DNA of 64,000 nucleotides from Sphingobacterium humi (GTDB lineage Bacteria; Bacteroidota; Bacteroidia; Sphingobacteriales; Sphingobacteriaceae). A program made the position numbers and the translations under genes. Location: positions 372,001 to 436,000 of the forward strand of contig NZ_WSQA01000002.1 of NCBI RefSeq assembly GCF_009768885.1, in the 5' to 3' direction. Numbering within the stretch: position 1 is the stretch's first letter; every line of letters starts with the position of its first letter. Shown piece after piece: positions 55,167 to 63,833 of this stretch. The notes under the pieces were generated by a model that was not told where the DNA came from, made no database searches, and saw only the letters and a list, made by a program, of their open reading frames with translations.

Positions 55167-57254
55167 TTACAGCGAATTCCAATTTCCATGTAAACCCGTA
55201 TAAAACTTAAAGTCTTGCTTGGCCAGTTGTTTTAGAGATTTTGGGATTTCCCATTGCTCGCCGTAGGAAGCAAAGGATTTGCAGTCTTTGGTAAATTGGT
55301 TAATGCCGATGTGATCGATATGGCCAAATACACCGCCATGCAGCGCAGGGTAGCCAAGTCCGAATACGGCACCTAAATCGCCATCGATGGGTTGTTTTAA
55401 AATACCGTCTGCTAAACAGCGGTAGCTATCTAAGGCAACCACATGCAACAACCTATTTTTGAGGATATCGGTTGTTGGGATATTTTTACTAAGTTTAATT
55501 TTCGGATCCTGCCAGTACAACTTCTTACCACCATCTGCCGGATAATCGTAGAATCCTTGTCCGGACTTTCTGCCGGAGCGACCTTGGGCAATCAGCTTTT
55601 CAAGGTATTTTAAGGCACGTTTCTGCGAAGCATGTAAGCTTGGCAATTGTTTGTATACATGCAGCATTAAATCCAAGGTTATTTCATCAAGCACGGCTAG
55701 TGGACCTACGGCGAAGCCGCCAAGGCGGGCCGCATCTTCCACCTGCTCCAAAGGGATGCCCTCCAGAATCATGCTGATGCCTTCCAGTAAATAATTGAAA
55801 AATATGCGGGAAGTAAAAAAAGCAGGGCCATCTTGAACCACAATAGGTGTCTTTCCTAAACGGCTAACAAAGGACAGGGCTTTATCTACAGTTTCCTGAC
55901 TTGTTTCCTTTCCTTGGATAATCTCTACCAAAGGCATGCGGTCTACAGGCGAGAAAAAGTGGATACCAATAAATTGTTTAGGATCCATAGCGCCTTTGGC
56001 TAAATCAGTAATCGGCAAGGAGGTGGTGTTAGAAGCAAAGATTCCCTTATCGGTTAAAAAGCCCATACTATCCGCGATGACCTGATGTTTCAATGTTTTA
56101 TCCTCAAATACAGCTTCTATTATTAAGTCTACACCATCAAAATCAGCATAATTTTCGGTCGGCATTATTCGTTTTAATAAGTCTGCCTGTTGCGCTTCCT
56201 CCATTTTCCCAAGGCTGATCAGCTTGCTGCATAACTTCTCTGCATGCGCCTTTCCTTTTTCAGCAGCCGCTGTATTCACATCTTTTAAAAACACCTGCAA
56301 TCCCGCCTTAGCGGCTTCAAAGGCGATACCTGCACCCATCATACCTGCGCCAATAACGGCTATTTTTTGCATAGCAGGCGCCTTCACCTGCTTAGCGTTT
56401 TGTATAGCTTCTTGCACCGCATAATATTGCAAGCGGAGCATGGCTAAGGGTTCCTCTTTTTGCCATACGGTACGATAAGCTTCCGCTTCAATTTCATAGG
56501 CAAATGTTAAGCTTTCATTTTGCACATCCTGGAATATCTGTACCACAGCGAGGTTACCTGGAAGCTGCCGATTGACTAGGCTCAGCAAATTCGCATGATA
56601 GCCTGATGCCAATCCATTGCCATTGCCTTCCAGCGAACGCTGTGGCAAGGAACAGGTGCTAATCCAAGCTTTGGCCAAATCGATGGCATCCTTATCTTCC
56701 GTGAATAAGGCATCGATTAAGCCTATTTTCTTTGCCTCTTGTGGGCTATATAATTTTCCGGACGTTAATACTGGCAATGCCTGTTCACTTCCCATACGCA
56801 TCATCAGGTTGATACTTGCCCCTAAACCCGGGAACAAGCCAAACTTGGATTCCGGGAAACCCAGTTTCAATGCTGCATCCTTTAGCAGAATATAATCGGC
56901 CAAGGAAGCTAAGGAAAGCGCCCAGGAGCTACAATCGGCATGAATAATGGCCACAATGGGTTTTCCGCAACAACGGATTCGGGCAATGCGTCGTCCTATA
57001 GAATCCAAACGATCTTGGAAAACTTGCCAGGCGGCCACCTGTTCCGATACCGACCGGTAGTCAGGGCCTTTTGCAGGGCATAGAAATTCGATCACTAGCC
57101 CTTTACACTGCTCTTCGGCCAAGCAGTCTATAGCCATTGGCAAGAGTGCATCGAAGCTATCTAAATCGATAAGGGTTGATTTCTCCGAAACCTTGCCCAG
57201 TTTATAATGGCAAATCGATCTATCGATTTTTTGCCGGTTCATTTCGCTCTTCAT
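55167..57254 (-). CDS. FadB/FadJ-like fatty-acid oxidation protein with degenerate hydratase half
   Basis: About 695 residues (from ATG 57254, 19 bases after the acyl-CoA dehydrogenase stop; ATG 57242 also possible). N-terminal crotonase-like domain (to about 190), then NAD-binding 3-hydroxyacyl-CoA dehydrogenase (IAVIGAGMMGAGIAFEAAKA), with catalytic IHFFSPVDRMPLVEII, and two C-terminal helical domains. In the crotonase half, the usual GGGxE oxyanion/catalytic segment reads S110-W-A-L-S114 (HADCSSWALSLA), so the first catalytic Glu is Ser; the second Glu (FPESKFG, E135) remains. The hydratase activity may be lost; the dehydrogenase half looks intact. Confidence 0.88.
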   Translation of the reverse strand: MKSEMNRQKIDRSICHYKLGKVSEKSTLIDLDSFDALLPMAIDCLAEEQCKGLVIEFLCPAKGPDYRSVSEQVAAWQVFQDRLDSIGRRIARIRCCGKPIVAIIHADCSSWALSLASLADYILLKDAALKLGFPESKFGLFPGLGASINLMMRMGSEQALPVLTSGKLYSPQEAKKIGLIDALFTEDKDAIDLAKAWISTCSLPQRSLEGNGNGLASGYHANLLSLVNRQLPGNLAVVQIFQDVQNESLTFAYEIEAEAYRTVWQKEEPLAMLRLQYYAVQEAIQNAKQVKAPAMQKIAVIGAGMMGAGIAFEAAKAGLQVFLKDVNTAAAEKGKAHAEKLCSKLISLGKMEEAQQADLLKRIMPTENYADFDGVDLIIEAVFEDKTLKHQVIADSMGFLTDKGIFASNTTSLPITDLAKGAMDPKQFIGIHFFSPVDRMPLVEIIQGKETSQETVDKALSFVSRLGKTPIVVQDGPAFFTSRIFFNYLLEGISMILEGIPLEQVEDAARLGGFAVGPLAVLDEITLDLMLHVYKQLPSLHASQKRALKYLEKLIAQGRSGRKSGQGFYDYPADGGKKLYWQDPKIKLSKNIPTTDILKNRLLHVVALDSYRCLADGILKQPIDGDLGAVFGLGYPALHGGVFGHIDHIGINQFTKDCKSFASYGEQWEIPKSLKQLAKQDFKFYTGLHGNWNSL

Positions 57255-57273
57255 ATACCTAATACAACAGCTA

Positions 57274-58440
57274 TTACTTACCTGCGTATTGAACTTCATC
57301 AATACACATCTTTGCTAAAATCTCCTTCATGATTTCTGAAGTACCTCCAATAATAGTTCCAACCCGCACATCCCGGTATAATCTAGCGATTTTATAATCT
57401 TCCGTAAAGCCATAGCCACCAAAGAATTGCAAGCATTCATGCACCACTTTTATCGCTAATTCACTGGCCTGCAATTTGGCGATGGAGCATTCTTTTACGG
57501 CATAAACGCCTTGCTCTTGAAGCTGGCAGCAATGGTATATATAGGCTTTATTCACTTCGATATCTGCCATCATTTGTACCATTTGATGGCGTATAACCTG
57601 AAAATCCTTCAACTGCCTTTTAAAAGCCTCGCGTTGCCGAATATAATCCAAGGTATATTCAATGGCTGATTCCGCCGTGGCTAAACTATGAATGGCTGCC
57701 GTAAGACGCTCCAATTGCAAACCCGCCATTAAATACTTAAAGCCCTCACCTTCCACACCGATTAAATGACTTACCGGTACTTCGACCTGATTAAAACCAA
57801 GCTCGGCCGTATCGGAAGCATGCCAGCCCATTTTGTCTATTTTTGTGGCCGTTACGCCGGCAGCATGCCGATCAATCAAAAGTAGACTGATTCCATTTTT
57901 TCCGGCGTTCGGGTCGGTCTTTACCGCAGTAATGAAGAAATCGCCGTAATAGCCATTGGTAATAAATGTTTTGGCGCCATTCACGATATAATGATCGCCG
58001 GAGCGCACCGCCGTTGTCTGTATGTTTTGCACATCCGAGCCTGCCCCAGGCTCGGTAATCGCCACAGCACTCACCATATCACCCGCAATAACAGGCTTCA
58101 AATACTGCTCTTTCAATTCATCAGAACCATACTTTAATAAATAAGGCGCCGACATAAATTGAATAACCAAGGCGGAGATAGTAAATCCTCCCGAGAAACA
58201 ATAGGATAATTCTTCGCAGAAAATGAGGGAATAAAAGAAATCTAAACCCAAACCATTCCACTGTTCCGGAACATTTAAGCCCATAAATCCCATATCGCCC
58301 ATTTTCTTCCAAATTTGGCGGTCAATGGCACCTTCTTTTTCCCATTGATCAATATGTGGTATAATTTCTTTTTGAATAAAAGCACGTAGGCTCTCCCGAA
58401 AAATTTGATGCTCCGGGGTAAACGGCGTAGCAAACATCAT
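57274..58440 (-). CDS. Acyl-CoA dehydrogenase (LCAD/IVD-type base)
   Basis: A 388-residue flavoprotein that makes the alpha-beta double bond of acyl-CoA. Family motifs: AITEPGAGSDVQ (flavin), GAKTFITNG, QREAFKRQLKDFQVIRHQM and FFGGYGFTEDYKIARLYRD. At the position of the catalytic Glu of medium-chain enzymes (xxEGT) it has Gly (IIGGTSEI, G365); Glu244 in LQLERL occupies the place used as base in long-chain and isovaleryl dehydrogenases. It is first in the pair with the FadB-like gene, so the two may act in successive steps of beta-oxidation of long or branched acyl chains. Confidence 0.92.
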   Translation of the reverse strand: MMFATPFTPEHQIFRESLRAFIQKEIIPHIDQWEKEGAIDRQIWKKMGDMGFMGLNVPEQWNGLGLDFFYSLIFCEELSYCFSGGFTISALVIQFMSAPYLLKYGSDELKEQYLKPVIAGDMVSAVAITEPGAGSDVQNIQTTAVRSGDHYIVNGAKTFITNGYYGDFFITAVKTDPNAGKNGISLLLIDRHAAGVTATKIDKMGWHASDTAELGFNQVEVPVSHLIGVEGEGFKYLMAGLQLERLTAAIHSLATAESAIEYTLDYIRQREAFKRQLKDFQVIRHQMVQMMADIEVNKAYIYHCCQLQEQGVYAVKECSIAKLQASELAIKVVHECLQFFGGYGFTEDYKIARLYRDVRVGTIIGGTSEIMKEILAKMCIDEVQYAGK

Positions 58441-58638
58441 GTTTATATTGGTTTTATAACGTCTAGAGCAAGGATTGTAGCTTCTTGCTCGATTGCTACT
58501 AATTTAGCCCTTTTTCCTGAATAAAAGGGAAGACCAAAACTTTAAATTATGTTAATATGATAAATTACAGACGTAAACAAACACCATAAAAACGATATTA
58601 TTAATAAATCAATATATTCATTAGTGTTTTTGTAAAAA

Positions 58639-58662
58639 AAATCCTTCCGAATGGAAGGATTT
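58639..58662 (-). terminator. Terminator of the 58.7-59.1 kb gene
   Basis: AAATCCTTCC (58639-58648) pairs with GGAAGGATTT (58653-58662) over the loop GAAT; on the minus strand it is followed by at least seven T. It lies 29 bases after the stop codon. The remainder of the 250-base gap 58441-58690 shows nothing else. Confidence 0.85.
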
Positions 58663-58690
58663 CATAGTTTGCTGAATCCGAATTAATAAA

Positions 58691-59116
58691 TTAAGAAAAA
58701 TAGGTTTCTTTCACTTCCTTGAATTTTACATCGAATACCTCTTCCGGGCAGTTAACCAATTGGCGAATGCCATTAATTTGGTAGTAGCTGCGTTCATCCA
58801 AGATATTTAAAAATAAAAAGAGCTCTTTCAAGATTAGACGTTCGCGATCGTCGGAGCGACTGGAGAGGATTTCTAACACGGCGAGTTTAATTTCGTTTAA
58901 ACTGAGGTTGTAATGGTTTAAACCGCCACCTAAGCTCCAGAAAGCTTGATCGATGATGTCTTTATACTGAATCTGATCAAAAAGAGCTAATAATGCCTGT
59001 TGTCGATCACTGGAAAAGTGCTCGATATTGAAATATCCGGAACAACAGTGGGTCAACAGTTCATTGATCTTACCGTTTAAATGCTCATCCATGAGGGATG
59101 GGTTTGAATTTTCCAT
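58691..59116 (-). CDS. Protein of unknown function (141 aa, helical)
   Basis: A 141-residue acidic, helix-rich cytosolic protein without signal or membrane segment (KINELLTHCCSGYF, ALLALFDQIQYKDIIDQAFW, LSLNEIKLAVLEILSSRSDD, LILKELFLFLNILDERSYY). I do not recognise a family. The presence of its own terminator, a good ATG (59116) and consistent amino-acid usage suggest it is a real gene. It stands alone, between the fatty-acid genes and a gene-poor region. Confidence 0.7.
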   Translation of the reverse strand: MENSNPSLMDEHLNGKINELLTHCCSGYFNIEHFSSDRQQALLALFDQIQYKDIIDQAFWSLGGGLNHYNLSLNEIKLAVLEILSSRSDDRERLILKELFLFLNILDERSYYQINGIRQLVNCPEEVFDVKFKEVKETYFS

Positions 59117-59865
59117 ATATATAGTTTGATTTTATGATGTGTATGAATACAATACATGCAACATGCCCCCCTGCAACAATATGCGAACAGAGAACAGCTA
59201 TTAAATGCAATAAAAATTGAACAATTATAGATAGTGCGTAACGAAATGAACATGGGAATGTCCGGACTTTACACTGTATTTGAGAAAATTTAAAATCATG
59301 ATATACATGCGACCCTTGGTTAAAAACCGTCACAAATATAATACAATCTCCTGTAATTTTTAGTTAAAATTTGTATAATTATTTAAACCTTAATCATTTA
59401 TTGCTATAAACCTAGCAACATTAACCTAAAAAAATTGCCATCTATACGCTATAGATGGCAAAATACTTGTTTTCCCAGGTAGTTTAAATAGGGTTGCAAT
59501 ACGGGTTGCTTAACAAGTTTCAATCCAAGTTTTGTAAAACCCTCAGTTTTTGCCTTTGCTAAATCGAATATTGCTTTTCTTGTAGCCCTAACACTACGGG
59601 GGCTGTGGCTATAGCCCTAGAATGGCTTTTTTAAAATAGGCATAAAACCAGCTTTCCAAGCAAGATGTTGTCGCTAAGCAAAGAATAGTGATGACCTATA
59701 GCTATTGCGAACCGGAGAAATTTGGAACAGTCCGTCTAGCCTTACAAATTGTTAAAGCAAAGTAATTCTTTGGCTATCAAGCCTATTCCGAAAAAACTTT
59801 TAGCTTGAACTGCTATATTATTTTGTAACTTTAATAGGAATAATTGAGGTTAAATAATAAATGAT
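59117..59865. other. Gene-poor 749-base region with orphan hairpin and ORF remnant
   Basis: No complete gene is seen. On the minus strand a 55-codon open frame without ATG (59616 down to the TAG at 59449; residues such as TRKAIFDLAKAKTEGFTK) runs straight into a hairpin of 12-bp stem (59435-59446 with 59450-59461, 3-base loop) that is followed by T's on that strand. This is what the 3' end of a decayed gene or a small RNA would look like. The right part (59620-59865) has A/T-rich sequence, probably the methyltransferase promoter. Confidence 0.35.
59435..59461 (-). terminator. Orphan terminator-like hairpin
   Basis: TTGCCATCTATA (59435-59446), loop CGC, TATAGATGGCAA (59450-59461): a perfect 12-bp stem with an A run to its left on plus, which makes a T run on minus. 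No intact minus-strand gene lies upstream of it, so what it terminates is unknown. Confidence 0.6.
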
Positions 59866-60609
59866 ATGGCGGCTTTTAACGATAATTTCTCTAAACAAGC
59901 TTCGATTTACGCGCAATACAGACCCTCCTATCCGCACGAATTATTTGATTATTTACAAAGCCTATGTCCTGAGCACGAAATGGCATGGGATTGTGGAACC
60001 GGGAATGGGCAATCTGCCGTTCATCTAGCTGAATTCTTTAAAAAAGTATATGCCTCCGACCCGTCTGAGGCACAAATTGAAAATGCTTTTCCACACGACC
60101 AAGTGGTTTACCGCGTAGAAAAGGCGGAGGAACCATCATTGACCAATCAATCTGTCGACTTAATTACTGTAGCACAGGCCATACACTGGTTTGAATTCGA
60201 TCAATTTTACGAATCGGCAAAACGCGTATTGAAGAAGAATGGCATTATTGCCGTTTGGGCCTATGGGATCCCGAGCGTCAACCCAGAAATCGATAGCATC
60301 ACCAAGCATTTTCACGATGCTGTTGTGGGGCCCTTCTGGCAAGACCAGAACAGACTCATCACCCAAGGATATGCCAGCATCCCTTTTCCTTTTCGCGAGA
60401 TCGAACCGCCTTTGTTTTATATCCGGAAGCGATTAAGCCTGAGCGATTTCTTAGGGCACCTACGGTCCTGGTCGGCCACACAGCGCTTTATTGATCAAGA
60501 GCTGACGAATCCGATCGAGGAACTACAGCTACAAATAGCGCCCTTTTGGGGTAATCCGAATGAGATTAAAAACGTGAGCTGGGAGCTTGCACTGCGGGTT
60601 GGAAAATAA
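59866..60609 (+). CDS. Class I SAM-dependent methyltransferase
   Basis: A 247-residue cytosolic methyltransferase of the Methyltransf_11/Tam type. SAM-binding motif I is AWDCGTGNGQSAVHLAEF, the acidic residue after strand 2 is in VYASDPSEAQI, and VDLITVAQAIHWFEFDQFY (motif post-I) and LKKNGIIAVWAYG follow. The N-terminal FSKQASIYAQYRPSYPHELF is typical of this group. The substrate is not evident; relatives methylate trans-aconitate or small acids. Single gene, convergent with the GNAT gene. Confidence 0.88.
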   Translation: MAAFNDNFSKQASIYAQYRPSYPHELFDYLQSLCPEHEMAWDCGTGNGQSAVHLAEFFKKVYASDPSEAQIENAFPHDQVVYRVEKAEEPSLTNQSVDLITVAQAIHWFEFDQFYESAKRVLKKNGIIAVWAYGIPSVNPEIDSITKHFHDAVVGPFWQDQNRLITQGYASIPFPFREIEPPLFYIRKRLSLSDFLGHLRSWSATQRFIDQELTNPIEELQLQIAPFWGNPNEIKNVSWELALRVGK

Positions 60610-60715
60610 GAAAAAATCATCCATCCGCTTTTTTACCGATGGAACAAAACTATTTGACTACGAAGCTGTTTAATAGCCGTGGGCAAGTGACAGTGTAGTG
60701 TTTCCATAAAATTTT

Positions 60716-60739
60716 GAAGCAACTCGGTGGGGTTGCTTC
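60716..60739 (+). terminator. Terminator after the methyltransferase gene
   Basis: GAAGCAAC (60716-60723) pairs with GTTGCTTC (60732-60739) over an 8-base loop, followed by TTTTATTT. It lies between convergent genes; the T tract favours the plus strand. Confidence 0.65.
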
Positions 60740-60741
60740 TT

Positions 60742-61272
60742 TTATTTGGTCAACAATTTTTCGAATGCTTTTCGGGCGGAGCCCCGGAAGTACACTTCTC
60801 CACAATAGGTATAGCCTAACTTCTCTAAAATGCGTAGCATAGCGGCATTATCAAAATTGGTATCCACTTTAATGCTCTGAAATCCTGCTGCCAACACGAT
60901 AGGTTCTATGGCTTGCATCAACCAGCTGGCCAAGCCTTTGATATGGGGTTGCTGCCGAACTGCAACCCGATGCACTACGGCAAAGGGCAGCGTACTTAAC
61001 CATTGCCCTTCCAAAGCTTCATAGGCTGGCTCTCCCGTAAAAATTAAGGCCAAATAAGCAATCAGCTTACCCCTGCCATCCAGGCAAACATAGCCATGCC
61101 CTGCCTGTATATCTGCTTCAATACTGTTTGGGTTTGGATAGCCATCTTGCCATTGGCTGCTTCCTTCTTCGCGACGCTTGGCAATGGCTTGTTCAAAGAT
61201 CGGCCAAATATGAGGTAAGTCCTTCGCTTCTGCTTTGCGTAAAGAAAAATTAGTGAAATCTTGTTTGTCCAT
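60742..61272 (-). CDS. GNAT-family N-acetyltransferase
   Basis: A 176-residue Gcn5-related acetyltransferase. Residues 10-30 start the fold (FSLRKAEAKDLPHIWPIFEQ), LIAYLALIF and VVHRVAVRQQPHIKGLASWL give strand 4 and the acetyl-CoA loop (the usual R/QxxGxG/A is QQPHIKGLA), and NAAMLRILEKLGYTYCGEVYF is the typical C-terminal signature. Substrate unknown. Single gene. Confidence 0.88.
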   Translation of the reverse strand: MDKQDFTNFSLRKAEAKDLPHIWPIFEQAIAKRREEGSSQWQDGYPNPNSIEADIQAGHGYVCLDGRGKLIAYLALIFTGEPAYEALEGQWLSTLPFAVVHRVAVRQQPHIKGLASWLMQAIEPIVLAAGFQSIKVDTNFDNAAMLRILEKLGYTYCGEVYFRGSARKAFEKLLTK

Positions 61273-61346
61273 AGGGTTTCAAATACTCAATATAATGGCT
61301 CAATAAACAAATAAAATCTCATAATTCTAAACTTGGCGGCATAAAA

Positions 61347-61370
61347 AATCCCCGATTCACATCGGGGATT
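61347..61370 (-). terminator. Terminator after the second ThuA gene
   Basis: AATCCCCGAT (61347-61356) pairs with ATCGGGGATT (61361-61370) over TCAC; six T follow on the minus strand. Located about 60 bases beyond the ThuA stop. Confidence 0.9.
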
Positions 61371-61429
61371 AATCTTGTAGCATGTTCCCATACTACGGAA
61401 CCAATTGAATTAATAAAAACAATTCTTTT

Positions 61430-62476
61430 TTATTGAAAATCTTCTGGATACTTTCCTTTATCGTAGGTGCCGAATCCAAACATCTTCGGAGTATAATTTC
61501 CAACAGGACTCACATCTAAGTCTGCACTAATGGAATTCTCCAATCCTACAGCCCATAAGCTGGCATTGAGAATTAAGCGACGCAAATCGGCAGATTGCAA
61601 ATCCACGGAGGAGCCCATGGTGCTGGTAAAAACTTTACCTTTGCGCCCTTCCGGAAGCTGGTATTCCCGTGTCCAGGCAATAGGCATCAAGGTCTTTTGC
61701 CAATTCACCGGACTGCTAGCCGTCATTCCGGAGGTCGGCTGTCCGAAGACAAGGATATTCGCATCGTTCAAGGTATTCTTGATGCCATACACATCCGAAG
61801 GTACCCAGATATCTTTGACACCCCGTAAAATTGGGTTGTCTACATTCACCTGCAAGCCATTGATAAAGGCACGCGTGCCTTCCTTGCCATGGTCGCCATG
61901 GTGGTTTATCCAGGTTTCGCCAAGCACCAAGCCTCCAAAACCGCCTTTCCAGGGGCCTTCCTTTTCATTAAAGGAATAATGCTTATAGGCGCTTTTTACA
62001 TCTTTGCCATAATTGAATGCATGTGTTGCTGTACGCAAGCCTATAACCGGCTTGCCGGCCTTTAAATAGCGATCGATATAGCTCATCTGCTCATCGGGCA
62101 AGGCGCGAAAGCGCGTCGCGATAATCATCAGATCAGCACTATTCAGCAGCGCTAAACCCGGAATATTAGTCTGATACTCTGGATTGACCTGTTTGGTCTT
62201 CGGATCGATAGCGAATAACACATAGGTTTCGAAACCATGCTTCGCTAAGAGCTTCGCCATCATCGGCATGCTTTCTTCCGAGCGATATTCTTCATCACCG
62301 GATATCAACAGCACCTTTTTACCATTGCTCGTTCCGGCTTGCGGTTTAAATTGCAACCATGGCTTATGCTGTGCACAGGCACTATGCAATTGCAACAAGA
62401 TAAATAACAGCAGGCTGAAGCTGTACTTCAACATTCGGAACTTGGAAAAATAGGGTGTTTTAAGCATACTAAACAT
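61430..62476 (-). CDS. Exported ThuA-domain protein (second copy)
   Basis: A protein of 348 residues from ATG 62476, or 334 from ATG 62434, which gives a better signal peptide (LKYSFSLLLFILLQLHSACA). ThuA domain: VLLISGDEEYRSEESMPMMA, NSADLMIIATRFRALPDEQM, KAGKPVIGLRTATHAFNYGK, then a His-rich GETWINHHGDHGKEGTRAFI and PIAWTREYQLPEGRKGKVFT. Longer than the ThuA at 10.7 kb and different in detail. It follows the MFS gene by 38 bases and is last in the sugar-isomerase/MFS/ThuA set. Confidence 0.85.
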   Translation of the reverse strand: MFSMLKTPYFSKFRMLKYSFSLLLFILLQLHSACAQHKPWLQFKPQAGTSNGKKVLLISGDEEYRSEESMPMMAKLLAKHGFETYVLFAIDPKTKQVNPEYQTNIPGLALLNSADLMIIATRFRALPDEQMSYIDRYLKAGKPVIGLRTATHAFNYGKDVKSAYKHYSFNEKEGPWKGGFGGLVLGETWINHHGDHGKEGTRAFINGLQVNVDNPILRGVKDIWVPSDVYGIKNTLNDANILVFGQPTSGMTASSPVNWQKTLMPIAWTREYQLPEGRKGKVFTSTMGSSVDLQSADLRRLILNASLWAVGLENSISADLDVSPVGNYTPKMFGFGTYDKGKYPEDFQ

Positions 62477-62514
62477 ATTTTTTATTTCTATAGGTTTCTT
62501 TTTGAAGGCAGGGC

Positions 62515-63762
62515 TTACAAGGTATCTACTGCAGGATTAGCCTCTTCTGTGTGTTCCTTATGCACTTTTTTCTGCCAGAAATGGAAGAATAAAAACAGGA
62601 CAATCAGAATGCCAGGAAAGATGGCAAGTTTAGCCAGGGTTGTTTGTCCAACAGCAAGATCTACATTCGCCACGGTATCGCCAGCCTGCATTACGGCTTC
62701 TTTTGATTTATCAATCCAACGACCTATGATTGGTTGGAAGATGGACGTAGAGAACATGCCTACACCACCAATAACCGACATGCCTAAGGCGCCACTGAGT
62801 GGCACACGCTGTGCCGTACTGGCAATCATGGTTGGCCAGAAGTAACATACCCCTACGGCAAATAGAATCGCCGCTAAATACACCATACTTCCGGTAACCA
62901 CAGAAAACAAGTAGACGCCAATAGTTGCGAAAATCGCCGAGAATAACAAGACTCCCGTTTGTCCTAATACTTTCACCACAGGGCCTGCAAAGAAGCGTCC
63001 TACGGCCATAACACCGGTTACCAAGGCTAATACCAACATCGGGCTAGCGCCACTGTTGGCCATGATAATGCCTACCCATTGTTGCGGGCCAAATTCGGAA
63101 ATAGCCGTCAAGGCCATGCAGCAGAATAAGAAGATAAAGGTTGGCGAGAACATGGCTTTCACGTTGTTCGACAAGGATGCAGCTTGTTCTTCCTTAGGCT
63201 CAGGGAAGGCTTTGCCAAAGAATAATATCGCATAGAGAATGGTAGGAATCATGATGACCCACATCTGCGTCTGCCAGGACGCACCGAAGTCTGTCATAAA
63301 CTTGGAGATCAAACTCCCCATCACAATACCTCCGGGGAACCACATGTGAAAGCGGTTCAGCATTTTATCCATCTTTTTGCCAGCATATAAATCGGCAATC
63401 AGCGGATTACAAGCCGCTTCGGTACAGCCATTACCAAAACCAATAAACAAGGTCGAGATCAGTAAGGAACTATAGCCCGAAGCAAAAATCGTTAAGAGAA
63501 TACCAAGGGTATGCGACACAAATGCAATCCGCATAATAGTGGCCGGCCCTACCTTATAGTAAAAGATTCCCCCCAGTATCATGGAGATGGGAAAACCTAA
63601 AAACCACATGGAATTAATAAATCCTAATTGCTCGGCATTGAGGCCGAAATTCTCGCCTAGCTGGGGTAATATCCCGGCGCGTATGGAAAAAGTTAATCCT
63701 GTTGTAATCAGGGCTAAGCAACTTCCCAAAAACAAGGCGCTACTGTTGACTTGTCTACTCAT
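62515..63762 (-). CDS. MFS transporter
   Basis: A 415-residue major-facilitator protein with about 12 predicted transmembrane helices, beginning ALFLGSCLALITTGLTFSIR. Family marks: MWFLGFPISMILGGIFYYKV (helices 1-2 loop), GFGNGCTEAACNPLIADLYA, WFPGGIVMG, and VGVCYFWPTMIASTAQRVP in the C-terminal half. It resembles sugar:proton symporters of the FucP group in general layout. The neighbours (sugar isomerase, ThuA) suggest a sugar or keto-sugar substrate (inference). Confidence 0.87.
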   Translation of the reverse strand: MSRQVNSSALFLGSCLALITTGLTFSIRAGILPQLGENFGLNAEQLGFINSMWFLGFPISMILGGIFYYKVGPATIMRIAFVSHTLGILLTIFASGYSSLLISTLFIGFGNGCTEAACNPLIADLYAGKKMDKMLNRFHMWFPGGIVMGSLISKFMTDFGASWQTQMWVIMIPTILYAILFFGKAFPEPKEEQAASLSNNVKAMFSPTFIFLFCCMALTAISEFGPQQWVGIIMANSGASPMLVLALVTGVMAVGRFFAGPVVKVLGQTGVLLFSAIFATIGVYLFSVVTGSMVYLAAILFAVGVCYFWPTMIASTAQRVPLSGALGMSVIGGVGMFSTSIFQPIIGRWIDKSKEAVMQAGDTVANVDLAVGQTTLAKLAIFPGILIVLFLFFHFWQKKVHKEHTEEANPAVDTL

Positions 63763-63792
63763 AGTTTTGGTTTATATTAGTTAAAAATCAAA

Positions 63793-63823
63793 TTCAATCC
63801 AGGTTGGTTACTCCTGGATTGAA
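63793..63823 (-). terminator. Hairpin between isomerase and MFS genes
   Basis: TTCAATCCAGG (63793-63803) pairs with CCTGGATTGAA (63813-63823) over 9 bases; the minus-strand tail is T-rich. It directly follows the stop of the truncated isomerase and may reduce read-through into the MFS gene. Confidence 0.6.
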
Positions 63824-63833
63824 CGTAGGTTTC

